Assembly: GCF_004684935.1 (NCBI RefSeq)
Contig: NZ_SRJD01000011.1
Coordinates: 59,494-123,493, forward strand
DNA length: 64,000 nucleotides
From: Sporolactobacillus shoreae
GTDB taxonomy: Bacteria > Bacillota > Bacilli > Bacillales > Sporolactobacillaceae
Direction: 5' to 3'
Positions 26,998-35,427 of the stretch are shown here, piece by piece. Under the pieces are notes generated by a model. It ran no database searches, had not been told where the DNA came from, and worked only from the letters and a program-made list of their open reading frames with translations. A program made the translations under genes and the position numbers. The first letter of the stretch is position 1. Each line of letters opens with the position of its first letter.

Positions 26998-27030
26998 AAA
27001 GAGCCCGAAACTCCATCTCGGGCTCTTTTA
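26998..27030 (-). terminator. Terminator of the glycerophosphodiesterase gene
   Basis: AAAGAGCCCGA (26998-27008) pairs with TCGGGCTCTTT (27018-27028), an 11-bp stem, with T-rich flanks on both sides. It serves the minus-strand gene ending at 27094. Confidence 0.75.
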
Positions 27031-27093
27031 GATCGTATATAAATCATTTATAAGTGTAAAAAGAGACATGCACCGGACGCACATCCTCTCAAA

Positions 27094-27846
27094 CTATTTT
27101 TCAGCGTTTCCGGCTGCTTCAAAGCTCTTCCGAAGATCAAGCGCAACCTCCGGATAATCAGTGATCATCGCGTCAATCCCCATTTCAAACGTCCGCTGCA
27201 TATTTTTTGGTTTATTCACAGTCCAGGCACGGACTTTAATACCGTGCTGCTGAAGCTGGGCTGCCGTCTCCGATAAGGCGGAAGGCTCCCATAAATGCTG
27301 GGCGGAGGCTCCGACTTGTTCTGTATATCGCCAGGGATCGGCCAGCCTTTCCCATAAAAGCAGCGCAACATCTGCACTCGGATCAACACGTCTCATCCGG
27401 ATGAGCGACTCATGATTAAACGACGAATAAACAACCGGAAGTTCAGGACGTAGGCTGCCAATCAACCGTGCTGTTTTTTCTTCAATTCCGGGATAAATAT
27501 TCCGGTCTGTCTTGAATTCGATGTTGAGGATCCCGGGAAAACCGGAAAGCAGATCGAGAACTTCTTTCAGTGTCGGCACCCGTTCGCCTCTGAATTGCGG
27601 GGAGAACCAGACACCTGCGTCCAGTTCCTTCAGTTCTTTTAATGTAAAATTTTTGATCTGCCCTTTACCGTCTGTCGTCCGGTTCACTTTTTCATCGTGC
27701 ATGACGACCACTTCCTGATCCTTTGTCAGATGAACATCCAGTTCGATGCCGTCGCTGCCGACGCGCATCGCTTCTTCAAAGGCGGAGAGTGTGTTTTCCG
27801 GTCGATTGGCTTTACTGCCGCGGTGGGCGAATATCGCAGTTCTCAT
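27094..27846 (-). CDS. Cytosolic glycerophosphodiester phosphodiesterase
   Basis: Hydrolyses glycerophosphodiesters to glycerol-3-phosphate and an alcohol. TIM-barrel GDPD family: the N-terminal AHRGSKANRPENTLSAF (residues 7-23) holds the catalytic HR and metal-binding residues, GIELDVHLTKD (~33-43) adds further metal ligands, and NIEFKTD lies near 107. 250 residues with no signal peptide indicates the UgpQ/YhdW-like intracellular type rather than secreted GlpQ. Confidence 0.92.
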   Translation of the reverse strand: MRTAIFAHRGSKANRPENTLSAFEEAMRVGSDGIELDVHLTKDQEVVVMHDEKVNRTTDGKGQIKNFTLKELKELDAGVWFSPQFRGERVPTLKEVLDLLSGFPGILNIEFKTDRNIYPGIEEKTARLIGSLRPELPVVYSSFNHESLIRMRRVDPSADVALLLWERLADPWRYTEQVGASAQHLWEPSALSETAAQLQQHGIKVRAWTVNKPKNMQRTFEMGIDAMITDYPEVALDLRKSFEAAGNAEK

Positions 27847-28228
27847 AGATTATCATCCTTCCCAAATCAACAAACATAAAAGCGAATCTGCCGGTTTCTG
27901 CCAATGGTCCCGTGGTTTTCAACAAAAGCGGTGGGATCATTGACCGATTCTATTTTCCGGCCGCACCGATAACCATTTAAATGTAACATTATTCTTTCAT
28001 GGTGAACGGGATAATCAAAAAGAAAACATTATTTTTACACCTCTTTACAATTCTGACAATAAGAAATACCGCGGGCAATGAATACGGCGTATTTTCTGCA
28101 GACATTCGGCTCTTTCAGCCGTATAAAATGTTCGTTGATCTTAGTGTATGGAGCGAGGTTTATCCCCGTTGACGCTTCGGAAGCCCTCCGTTAATATTAA
28201 ATTGATTAAAGCAGGGGAGAGAAGCAGT
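27847..28228. other. Intergenic stretch between divergent genes
   Basis: About 380 nt between the divergent phosphodiesterase and EamA transporter genes. It must hold both promoters. A small hairpin CGGCT-N5-AGCCG (~28108-28122) is followed by TATAAAA, but no convincing -35 was found. A CCGCGGGCAATG string at 28069-28080 recalls a T-box but has no supporting structure. Confidence 0.4.
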
Positions 28229-29164
28229 TTGGAAGATCGGGCACGTGTTTTGGAAAAGGGAACATCTCTGAACCGACTTTTTGGTATCGTACTTGTTTTG
28301 AGTGGGGCGATCCTCTGGGGTGTTTCCGGGAATGTCGCGCAATATCTGTTCCGCACGGGCGGCATCAATCCAGGCTGGCTGACATCGGTGCGCATGCTGA
28401 GCGCCGGTTCACTGCTGATCATCGCCGTGCTTGCAGGGGAACAACGAGAGGTTGCCTGGAAAATCTGGGCAGATAGAAAATCAAGGGCCGGACTCCTGAT
28501 TTTTGGACTCTGCGGCATGATCGGCGCACAATATACCTACTTTGAGGCAGTCGCCGCGGGCAATGCGGCGACCGCTACACTTCTTCAATATCTGAACCCG
28601 GTGATCATTATCGTCTATCTTCTGATCAAATGGAAGAAAAAGCCGTCGATAAAAGAAGTGGCTGCGATTTTTCTGGCGCTGGCCGGCGTGTTCCTCCTTG
28701 TGACCAAGGGACACCCGAACCAGATTTCTATAGCCCCGGCTGCGCTTTTCTGGGGCATTCTGTCCGCATTTGGCGGAGCTGTCTATTCGATGCAACCGGC
28801 TGCCCTGTTGAAAAGGTGGGGAGCGGCGGCAGTTGTTGGCTGGGGAATGATCATCGGCGGACTGGCCATGAGTTCTTTCTATCCACCGTGGATTTTTCGG
28901 GGACAGCTTAATCTGGAAACTCTGTCATGCGTTGCTTTTGTTATTCTGTTTGGAACATTTGCCGCTTTTTATTTATACCTGGCGAGCCTTAAATTTCTTC
29001 AGCCGATTGAAACAAGCCTTCTCGGCTGCGCGGAGCCCCTGTCCGCGGCAGTCGTCAGTGTAGTCTGGCTGAGTGTCCCATTCACAGTTTCAGATTGGTT
29101 TGGCGCAGTATGTATTGTATCAACCGTCGTCGTCCTCGCGTTGTCACGTAAAACAAATCATTGA
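28229..29164 (+). CDS. EamA/DMT-family transporter
   Basis: Ten-helix drug/metabolite transporter with two EamA repeats. The first helix starts at LFGIVLVLSGAILWGVSG, and YLNPVIIIVYLL (end of repeat 1) and LGCAEPLSAAVVSVVWL (end of repeat 2) are the conserved segments. I chose the TTG at 28229 (311 residues) because AGGGGAGAG lies ~7 nt upstream; an in-frame ATG at 28148 lacks a ribosome binding site. The substrate is unknown; many relatives export amino acids or their derivatives. Confidence 0.85.
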   Translation: MEDRARVLEKGTSLNRLFGIVLVLSGAILWGVSGNVAQYLFRTGGINPGWLTSVRMLSAGSLLIIAVLAGEQREVAWKIWADRKSRAGLLIFGLCGMIGAQYTYFEAVAAGNAATATLLQYLNPVIIIVYLLIKWKKKPSIKEVAAIFLALAGVFLLVTKGHPNQISIAPAALFWGILSAFGGAVYSMQPAALLKRWGAAAVVGWGMIIGGLAMSSFYPPWIFRGQLNLETLSCVAFVILFGTFAAFYLYLASLKFLQPIETSLLGCAEPLSAAVVSVVWLSVPFTVSDWFGAVCIVSTVVVLALSRKTNH

Positions 29165-29263
29165 CAGATTAAGACTGATCGTCAATAAAAATGTTGTCGG
29201 TTGCTGGAAATTTCCCGGGTAATTTTTCGACGACTTTTTTCACCAGGTTTGCCTCTATATGTG

Positions 29264-29292
29264 TTGCAACTTTTTCCGGGTTAGCATAGAAT
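29264..29292 (+). promoter_or_regulatory. Sigma-A promoter of kimA
   Basis: TTGCAA (29264-29269), 17-bp spacer, TAGAAT (29287-29292). Transcription would begin close to 29299, exactly where the first leader hairpin starts. Confidence 0.65.
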
Positions 29293-29298
29293 CAGTAT

Positions 29299-29425
29299 GC
29301 GTGAGGAAAGCTTTTTACAGAAAAGCAGCCTCCGCAAGAAGGAAAACAGCGACCAAAGACAGGCATTCAGGTGAAATAGAATAAATTCGCCTAGAGCCTT
29401 TTCTTTTTGAATGACACCTTTGGTC
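29299..29425 (+). promoter_or_regulatory. Structured 5' leader of kimA, unassigned class
   Basis: Hairpin 1 (29299-29335) pairs GCG/GAGG with CCTC/CGC and an inner GCTTTT with AAAAGC. Element 2 (29351-29425) has nested helices: GACCAAAG with CTTTGGTC (29351-29358/29418-29425), CATTC with GAATG (29364-29368/29409-29413), and AGGTG with CGCCT (29369-29373/29388-29392). The conserved blocks of the ydaO-type c-di-AMP riboswitch, common before kimA genes, were looked for and not found. There is no T-run terminator before the start codon. Confidence 0.45.
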
Positions 29426-29463
29426 TGAACTTATTTTGAAAATATTTTTGAGGGTGAAAAAGC

Positions 29464-31296
29464 ATGCTTACGAAAATTAAGAGGCTGTTAATTGGCCGGC
29501 CGCTTAAATCTAATGAATCGCACAGCCAGAAACTGAACAAGTTAAAGGCTCTGGCTGTTTTGTCTTCCGACGCGCTGTCATCTGTGGCTTACGGGCCTGA
29601 ACAGATTCTGATCGTACTTATAGCGGCGGGCGGTATCGCATTATGGTACTCACTCCCAATAGCGCTCGGCGTACTGGTACTGTTGGTGGCCTTGGTTTTT
29701 TCTTACCGACAGATTATTTTTGCTTATCCGCAAGGCGGTGGCGCCTATATGGTTTCAAAGGAGAACCTGGGTATAAACTTCGGTCTCACGGCAGGCGGCG
29801 CACTGCTTGTTGATTATATTCTGACGGTAGCTGTCAGCGTGTCCGCGGGCACAGATGCGATCACGTCGGCTTTCCCTGCACTTCATGCTCACGCGGTTCT
29901 TGTTGCGGTAATTATTATTGTGATCATTACAGTACTGAACCTACGAGGGTTGACAGATTCCGCGACTTTGCTTTCTTTCCCGGTCTACTTTTTCGTTCTA
30001 ATGATGCTTTTCGTAATAGGTGCAGGCTTTTTTGAAGCGATGACCGGCCAAGCGGCTCCAGTCCACCCGCATGCGGCGATCGGTACCCCGGTTATGGGCG
30101 TCGGTCTGTTTCTGCTGCTGCGGGCTTTTTCATCCGGATGCACGGCCTTAACCGGTGTCGAAGCCATATCGAATGCGATTCCAAGCTTTAAGGAACCTGC
30201 CCCCAAAAATGCGGCGAAGACGCTGCTGATGATGGGTGGGATTCTGGCTATTCTTTTGAGCGGCATTGTATTCCTGTCTTATTGGTATGGCATTCATCCG
30301 ATGAGTAATCAGACTGTGCTCTCCCAGCTTGGTGGGACAATATTTGGAAGAAATGTTTTCTATTATATGATCCAGGTGTCGACGGCACTTATTCTGGTGC
30401 TTGCGGCGAATACAGGTTATTCCGCATTTCCGATGCTTGCTTTTAATCTGGCAAATGATAAGTATATGCCCCGTCCATTTAAAGTAAAGGGAGATCGCTT
30501 AGGCTATTCGAATGGAATAATCACACTCGGTGTGATGTCAATAGTATTGATTATTATTTCGGGAGGAAGGACGGAAAATCTGATTCCTCTCTACGCGGTC
30601 GGGGTATTTATTCCCTTCTCGCTGTCTCAGACAGGTATGATCGTGCATTGGGTAAAGAAAAAACCGAAGGGCTGGCTGCCCAGACTCTTCACCAACTTTA
30701 TCGGCGCATTGATCTGTTACTTGATTTTGATTATTTTCTTCGTAACAAAATTCAGCCAGATCTGGCCGGTTCTAATTTTTGTTCCTGTCGTAATTATGAT
30801 TTTTCATAAAATCCACCAGCATTACATGCATGTGGCCGAACAATTGCGGGTCAACCTGTCGATACCTCTTCGGTCAATCAATACCACCGACAATATTATT
30901 GTCGTTCCTGTTGCGGGGATCACTAAGGTTGTTGAACAGTCCCTGACTTATGCCAAATCACTTTCCAGCAATGTGATTGCCGTATACGTCGGAGACAGTC
31001 CCGCTGCGATTGAAAAGATGGAGAAGGAGTGGGGCGAATGGAATACGGGGATCCGTCTGGTCACGCTTCATTCTCTATACCGAAGCATTGTCAGCCCGCT
31101 TGACCGGTTCATTGATACAATAAAGTGGAAAGCGGACAAGGACGGAGCAACTGTCACGGTTGTATTCCCGCAATTCTATACCAAGAAGTGGTGGCAGAGC
31201 CTCCTGCATAATCAGTCCGGCGTATTGATCAAAGCCAGCCTGATCCGGCATGCCGATGTTGTGATCGCAACGGTTCCTTTCCATTTTAAAAAATAA
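29464..31296 (+). CDS. kimA: KimA-like high-affinity potassium importer
   Basis: APC-superfamily K+/H+ symporter (YdaO/KimA type). 610 residues: a short basic N-terminus with IKRLLIGRPLKS, then ALAVLSSDALSSVAYGPEQ at the first helix, about 12 membrane helices to ~440, and a C-terminal universal-stress-like domain. FAYPQGGGAYMVSKENLG near residue 87 is characteristic. In Bacillus this importer is inhibited by c-di-AMP and its gene is under a c-di-AMP riboswitch; here the leader looks different. ATG preceded by GAGGGTG. Confidence 0.88.
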   Translation: MLTKIKRLLIGRPLKSNESHSQKLNKLKALAVLSSDALSSVAYGPEQILIVLIAAGGIALWYSLPIALGVLVLLVALVFSYRQIIFAYPQGGGAYMVSKENLGINFGLTAGGALLVDYILTVAVSVSAGTDAITSAFPALHAHAVLVAVIIIVIITVLNLRGLTDSATLLSFPVYFFVLMMLFVIGAGFFEAMTGQAAPVHPHAAIGTPVMGVGLFLLLRAFSSGCTALTGVEAISNAIPSFKEPAPKNAAKTLLMMGGILAILLSGIVFLSYWYGIHPMSNQTVLSQLGGTIFGRNVFYYMIQVSTALILVLAANTGYSAFPMLAFNLANDKYMPRPFKVKGDRLGYSNGIITLGVMSIVLIIISGGRTENLIPLYAVGVFIPFSLSQTGMIVHWVKKKPKGWLPRLFTNFIGALICYLILIIFFVTKFSQIWPVLIFVPVVIMIFHKIHQHYMHVAEQLRVNLSIPLRSINTTDNIIVVPVAGITKVVEQSLTYAKSLSSNVIAVYVGDSPAAIEKMEKEWGEWNTGIRLVTLHSLYRSIVSPLDRFIDTIKWKADKDGATVTVVFPQFYTKKWWQSLLHNQSGVLIKASLIRHADVVIATVPFHFKK

Positions 31297-31310
31297 GTGA
31301 TTTATAGACG

Positions 31311-31350
31311 GCAAAATCGTTTGGTTCATTCAGACGGTTTTGCTTTTTTT
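31311..31350 (+). terminator. Terminator of kimA
   Basis: GCAAAATCGTTTG (31311-31323) pairs with CAGACGGTTTTGC (31331-31343), 13 bp including G-U pairs, and is followed by seven T. Confidence 0.82.
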
Positions 31351-31378
31351 AATGGTTTACAAGGGAGGGGGTGATTCT

Positions 31379-32245
31379 TTGGATAATCGCGACTGGCTTA
31401 TTTTGCAGAGGCTTTATGATAAGAAAAATATGACGCGGACCGCTCAGAGTCTTTATATTTCTCAGCCTACATTGAGTCATCGGCTGCAGCAGATTGAAAA
31501 AGAGTTTGGTGTAACGATTGTGAACCGTGGCCGCCGCGGTGTTCAGTTTACACCGCAGGGCGAGTATCTGGCGAACATCGCCGATCGGATGCTCACCTTG
31601 TATCGAACAGCGGAAGAGCATGTCGCCGATATGTCTGAAGATGTTGTCGGGACACTGTCCATCGGCGTGTCGGACTCATTCACACACTATAAGCTTCCTC
31701 TTTTGCTCAAACGTTTTAAGGATCGTTATCCTAAGGTCGAGTTTAAGGTCGTGACCCACCGCAGCAGTGATATTCTTCAGCGTGTCTATCGTCAGGAAGT
31801 GTATATGGGAATCATCCGAGGCCATTATCATTGGAAAGGAGAAAAGAGCCTTCTTTTTTCCGAAAGACTCTGTCTGATTTCAAAAGACAAAATCGAGGTA
31901 GACAAGTTGCCCGGTCTTCCACGTATTGATTACCGATCTGATTACGAGTTGAAAGCGTCTGTCGATGACTGGTGGGCGACACATTTTTCAGAACCGCCAC
32001 GCATCAGCATTGAGGTGGATAAAGCAGATACATGTAAGGAAATGGTTTTGAGCGGATTAGGCTACGCGATTGTGCCAAGCCTAATTATCAGCCCGCAAGA
32101 TCATCTTGAATCGGTGGATCTGCTCGATAGCAATGGTGAACCTCTTTTGCGAGAAACGTGGCTCATTTATTTCAAGGAAATGCTCACGTTGAATGTCGTC
32201 CGTGCCTTTATTGATTTTGTTGTGTTGCCGGGAGCCTTGGAATGA
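31379..32245 (+). CDS. LysR-family transcriptional regulator
   Basis: 288 residues with the N-terminal winged helix-turn-helix (DWLILQRLYDKKNMTRTAQSLYISQPTLSHRLQQIEKEFG over residues ~4-43) and a C-terminal substrate-binding-like effector domain. TTG at 31379 is chosen since GGGAGGGGGTG stands just upstream; the in-frame ATG at 31340 lies in the preceding terminator. It may control the AbrB-type permease 650 nt downstream, but this is only proximity. Confidence 0.88.
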   Translation: MDNRDWLILQRLYDKKNMTRTAQSLYISQPTLSHRLQQIEKEFGVTIVNRGRRGVQFTPQGEYLANIADRMLTLYRTAEEHVADMSEDVVGTLSIGVSDSFTHYKLPLLLKRFKDRYPKVEFKVVTHRSSDILQRVYRQEVYMGIIRGHYHWKGEKSLLFSERLCLISKDKIEVDKLPGLPRIDYRSDYELKASVDDWWATHFSEPPRISIEVDKADTCKEMVLSGLGYAIVPSLIISPQDHLESVDLLDSNGEPLLRETWLIYFKEMLTLNVVRAFIDFVVLPGALE

Positions 32246-32317
32246 TTGGTGTAGCAGGAAATAAGGTTCTTTATTGATCACTATCATGAATGGGCAAATT
32301 CGTTCTGAATATCTAGT

Positions 32318-32436
32318 TTTATTGATACTCTTCTCATTTTTATTGATAAAAACTTGGTGTTCATCGATAGGTGATGGATTTTCATTGATAGCATCCGTTT
32401 TTTTATTGATAATGACTCCAAGTCCGTTGATATGGC
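32318..32436. repeat. Six-unit 21-bp phased repeat array, core TTTATTGATA
   Basis: The pentamer TTGAT (TCGAT once) begins at 32322, 32343, 32364, 32385, 32406 and 32427, six times at exactly 21 bp. The core is TTTATTGATA or TTCATTGATA; the other ~11 positions are not conserved. A further TTATTGATC is at 32271. The array is in the 650-nt gene-free stretch 32246-32896. A small ORF covering it has no ribosome binding site and simply reflects 7-codon periodicity. Confidence 0.8.
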
Positions 32437-32765
32437 TCTCTGAATGGACGGAATTGTAGTCTCAGCAGATTCACTTTCCTGGTTAAACCCATCCCGGGCT
32501 CCTAAATAAGTACTGTTGGTATTTTTTTGCTGTGAATCCTTCTACTGCGCAACATCCTTTTTCTTACAGTTAATTATAGAGCAGGAAAGAACACCTCTGG
32601 CATAAAGTCTCAGATTGAATCATGGAGCAATTGTATGAGTAAACAACTATTTTTACATGGCAACTTAATTTAACGGAAGAATGGTGTTTGTGCTAGCCCC
32701 TCTGAGTAAATCACTTTATTTGTATTTACTGATTGGATCGAATTTAGGATCAGCCATTCAATTTT

Positions 32766-32802
32766 TTGATATCTATTGATTCAAATTCGATATTTTACCG
32801 AT
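32766..32802. repeat. Array of NYGAT pentamers at 10-11 bp spacing
   Basis: TTGAT, TTGAT, TCGAT and CCGAT start at 32766, 32776, 32787 and 32798, spaced 10, 11 and 11 bp, about one helical turn and half the period of the array at 32318. It lies about 95 bp upstream of the AbrB-type gene. Between the arrays (32440-32760) I see no gene or clear signal. Confidence 0.55.
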
Positions 32803-32896
32803 AGCAGATTAACATTTATGCTTAGTGTAGCAGAGAGATGTAAATCTAATCTCGGCACTACGTGTCCAGGGGATAATAGAAGGAAGGAATCAGCAG

Positions 32897-34030
32897 ATGA
32901 AACCGAATTTCAGGTTGGGTCTAAGCAACCTGGTTTTTATAGTGATCAGTGGCATCGGAGGGCTCATCCTGTCGCTGACTGGTCTGTCCATTGGCTGGAT
33001 GATCGGTACACTGATTGTTGCAGGGACACTTTCACTTTTAAACCCAAAACTAATAGCGGGTCTCCATCGTGAGAAGGGGCTTGAAAGCTATTGGCTCAAG
33101 ACTGGTCAGCTGCTGCTCGGCATTGAGATTGGTCAGCAAATCAATTTATCGGTGATCCATGTTTTAGACAAGGGCTGGCTGACAATCACTGTCACGACTC
33201 TGATTTCGATTGTTCTGTCATTGGCGAGTGGAATGGTCCTGTTTCGTTTCAGCCGGACAGACATGATCACGAGTCTCTATGGAACGACTCCCGGAGGGCT
33301 GTCTTCAATGCTTGGCATTGCAGCCGACGTCGGGGCCAATGTGGCTGTTGTCAGTATCATACAGACAATGCGCGTGATCCTTGTCGAAAGTACTATCCCG
33401 TTCATTGTATCTGTTTGGAGCGGACTTGGAAATGGAACAGCAGATGCTGCGGGATCAGTTGAGACATTGAGTCCAGTAACGGTTGCGGGGCTCATTTTTA
33501 TTGTGGTACTCGCTGCTTCATTCGCTCTGTTGGGCAAAAAGATACACTTGCCGGCTCCATGGTTACTGGGCAGTATGATCGGAGTCGGTATCGCTCAGGC
33601 TTTGGCGGGATTGATAGCAGGAAGTAATCTACCCATCTGGTGGCCGCATAATCTGATCATCATCGCTCAATTAATGATTGGCGCAAGCGTCGGCGCACGC
33701 CTGAACCGCAGGATGTTTGCGGGGGTCGCTCGAACCGTCGTTATGGGGCTCATCGGATCGCTTGGCCTGATGGCGGCGATGTTTCTGTGTGCTCTCCTCG
33801 TATCCGATTTTACAGGAATCGATACCATTACCTCGATTCTCGCCTTTTCACCCGGCGGCATTGATGTGATGGCAGTGACATCGGTTGTTCTTCACGCCGA
33901 TTCCACGTTTGTCGTCGCCGTACAGGTGCTGAGGGTTCTGGCTATTTGCATTGTGCTTCCGCCATTCTTCAACCTGATTTCACGACGCCAAACACATCTG
34001 GAATCGCAGTCAAAAGCCTCGTCGGGTTAA
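32897..34030 (+). CDS. AbrB-family membrane permease (duplicated AbrB domain)
   Basis: 377-residue membrane protein with about 11 helices made of two repeats, as in the AbrB (ammonia-monooxygenase-like) family named after an E. coli protein, unrelated to the Bacillus AbrB regulator. FGTTPGGLSSM-like (YGTTPGGLSSMLGIA, ~135-149) and FSPGGIDVMAVTS (~319-331) are the paired signature loops. ATG preceded by GAAGGAAGG. The substrate is unknown. The terminator stem begins inside its last codons. Confidence 0.85.
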   Translation: MKPNFRLGLSNLVFIVISGIGGLILSLTGLSIGWMIGTLIVAGTLSLLNPKLIAGLHREKGLESYWLKTGQLLLGIEIGQQINLSVIHVLDKGWLTITVTTLISIVLSLASGMVLFRFSRTDMITSLYGTTPGGLSSMLGIAADVGANVAVVSIIQTMRVILVESTIPFIVSVWSGLGNGTADAAGSVETLSPVTVAGLIFIVVLAASFALLGKKIHLPAPWLLGSMIGVGIAQALAGLIAGSNLPIWWPHNLIIIAQLMIGASVGARLNRRMFAGVARTVVMGLIGSLGLMAAMFLCALLVSDFTGIDTITSILAFSPGGIDVMAVTSVVLHADSTFVVAVQVLRVLAICIVLPPFFNLISRRQTHLESQSKASSG

Positions 34031-34050
34031 TAAGCCGATGGGGCTTTTTT
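34012..34050 (+). terminator. Terminator overlapping the 3' end of the AbrB-type gene
   Basis: AAAAGCCTCGTCGG (34012-34025) pairs with CCGATGGGGCTTTT (34035-34048), with two G-U pairs, and is followed by T. It includes the stop codon at 34028-34030. Confidence 0.72.
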
Positions 34051-34111
34051 CAAAGAAAGTATAAAATTTTTGGTGGACTCAATCTGCCGGACAAACGTTC
34101 AGATTAAGACG

Positions 34112-34145
34112 CGGATCGCCCGCGGAAAGCGAGTGTCCGAAGCGT
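34112..34145. repeat. Partial copy of the intergenic CGGATCGCCCGCGG element
   Basis: A 34-bp string beginning CGGATCGCCCGCGG and ending CCGAAGCGT matches the 3' part of the longer element at 48655-48787 (copy at 48746-48779) at all but a few positions. Both copies are intergenic. The surrounding 377-nt stretch has no gene. Confidence 0.65.
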
Positions 34146-34329
34146 CACCGGAAGAAGGCAAAACCAACGTGCATCACGGTTTTTCCTACAAATCAGTACA
34201 CCATTCGATCCGCAGCTGGTTGATAAGAACGGGATGGCTGTTAGGAGGAGTGAACTCAGGGGAGATGTGGTCGCATGGTCCGACCTTCTGTGCCGATTAT
34301 CTTGAATGCCACGAGTTCTTATTTGAAGG

Positions 34330-34345
34330 TTAAGCAAATTTTAAG
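34330..34345 (+). promoter_or_regulatory. Possible response-regulator direct repeat upstream of the ABC exporter
   Basis: TTAAG starts at 34330 and 34341, an 11-bp spacing typical of OmpR-family half-sites, about 30 bp before a GATATT -10-like hexamer (34375-34380). The response regulator at 37367 is the obvious candidate to bind. Tentative. Confidence 0.35.
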
Positions 34346-34407
34346 ATTACTCTCTTACACTTGGGATATTCAGATCAGTATGTGAAGAGTGAAGGGAGAA
34401 CTTTTTA

Positions 34408-35427
34408 ATGAAAAAGGCCTGGATATGGATTATTGTTGTTGTACTTGTTGTCGGAGGAGGGTCATTCTGGTTTCTTACACGCGATAAGTCTGCGCAAGCG
34501 CAGGTTTTGTATCCGACGACGACGGTGCAGAAAGGGACGATTGAATCGGATGTCAGCGGCTCTGGCGACCTTCAGCCTGCTACTGATGAGGATATAACCA
34601 TCGGATCAGGAGACGCTTCAAAAACGATTTCTACAGTTAATGTATCAGCGAACGATACTGTAAAGAAAGGTGCCGCGTTGCTGACGTATACAGATGGGAC
34701 GACCCTGGCCGCGCCTGCAGCAGGTACAATCACTACAGTGAGCGCATACGCCGGACAAAGGGTAACAGTTGGCCGCGCCGTGATGCATCTGATCAATTAC
34801 ACGGACCTGAACACGGTTGTTCAAATCGACGAACTGGATATACCAAAAGTTAAAGTCGGACAGGCTGTATCAGTGACAGTCAATGCTTATCCCAACAAAA
34901 CATTCAGTGGTAAAGTGACGTCGATAGCTGCGGAAGGAACCGATACGAACGGTGTGTCCACCTTTAATGTGACAGTACACATGAACAGTTCGTCAGGTCT
35001 GAAACCAGGAATGACGACAACCGCTAGCATTGTACTTCAGAAGAGGACAAATGTGCTTTATTTGCCGACCGGCGCGGTTCACCAGACAGGCAATCAGTCT
35101 TATGTTTATCTCTCGTCAAATACAGCATCGCAGGATCAACAAGGTGGATTCAGTCGCCGTTTCATGAGTATGGACACGAAGCAGGGCAGCATGATTGCCG
35201 TCAAAACGGGCATTCACAGCGATCAGTCAATTGAAATTACCTCAGGGCTTCAGGCAGGACAGACTGTACAGTTGAGTGCGATCACGAAACAGTCAGGGAC
35301 TGCTTCCGTGTCTTCAAGCACTCAGAACCCATACAGCATGATGGGAGGCTTTGGAGGAGGACAGGGCTTCGGAGGAGGAAATGGCCTTCGCAGACAAATG
35401 CGGAACGGAGGCGGCAATGGTCAATGA
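34408..35427 (+). CDS. MacA/YknX-like membrane-fusion adaptor of an ABC exporter
   Basis: 339 residues: one N-terminal membrane anchor (~4-22), a split biotinyl-lipoyl-like domain, beta-barrel (VQIDELDIPKVKVGQAVSVTVNAYP near 132) and a membrane-proximal domain. It lacks the long coiled-coil hairpin of Gram-negative MacA, as expected in a Gram-positive. The C-terminus is a Gly/Phe/Gln-rich tail (from ~310, repeated GGFGGGQGFGGG). It starts with ATG after AGGGAG and overlaps the ATPase gene by 4 nt. Confidence 0.85.
   Translation: MKKAWIWIIVVVLVVGGGSFWFLTRDKSAQAQVLYPTTTVQKGTIESDVSGSGDLQPATDEDITIGSGDASKTISTVNVSANDTVKKGAALLTYTDGTTLAAPAAGTITTVSAYAGQRVTVGRAVMHLINYTDLNTVVQIDELDIPKVKVGQAVSVTVNAYPNKTFSGKVTSIAAEGTDTNGVSTFNVTVHMNSSSGLKPGMTTTASIVLQKRTNVLYLPTGAVHQTGNQSYVYLSSNTASQDQQGGFSRRFMSMDTKQGSMIAVKTGIHSDQSIEITSGLQAGQTVQLSAITKQSGTASVSSSTQNPYSMMGGFGGGQGFGGGNGLRRQMRNGGGNGQ

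Noticed and set aside
28067..28080. CCGCGGGCAATG string resembling the T-box core before the EamA transporter
   Set aside because: The full TGGTACCGCGG core, Stem I elements and a following terminator are absent, so it is taken as chance.
29170..29460. ydaO-type c-di-AMP riboswitch expected before kimA
   Set aside because: None of the conserved blocks of that class could be placed; the structured leader seen there is reported as unassigned.
32318..32436. CRISPR array
   Set aside because: Units are 21 bp with only ~10 conserved bases, no unique 30-bp spacers and no cas genes in the window.
32274..32459. 61-codon ORF over the 21-bp repeats
   Set aside because: No ribosome binding site, and the apparent 7-residue protein repeat follows simply from 21-bp DNA periodicity.
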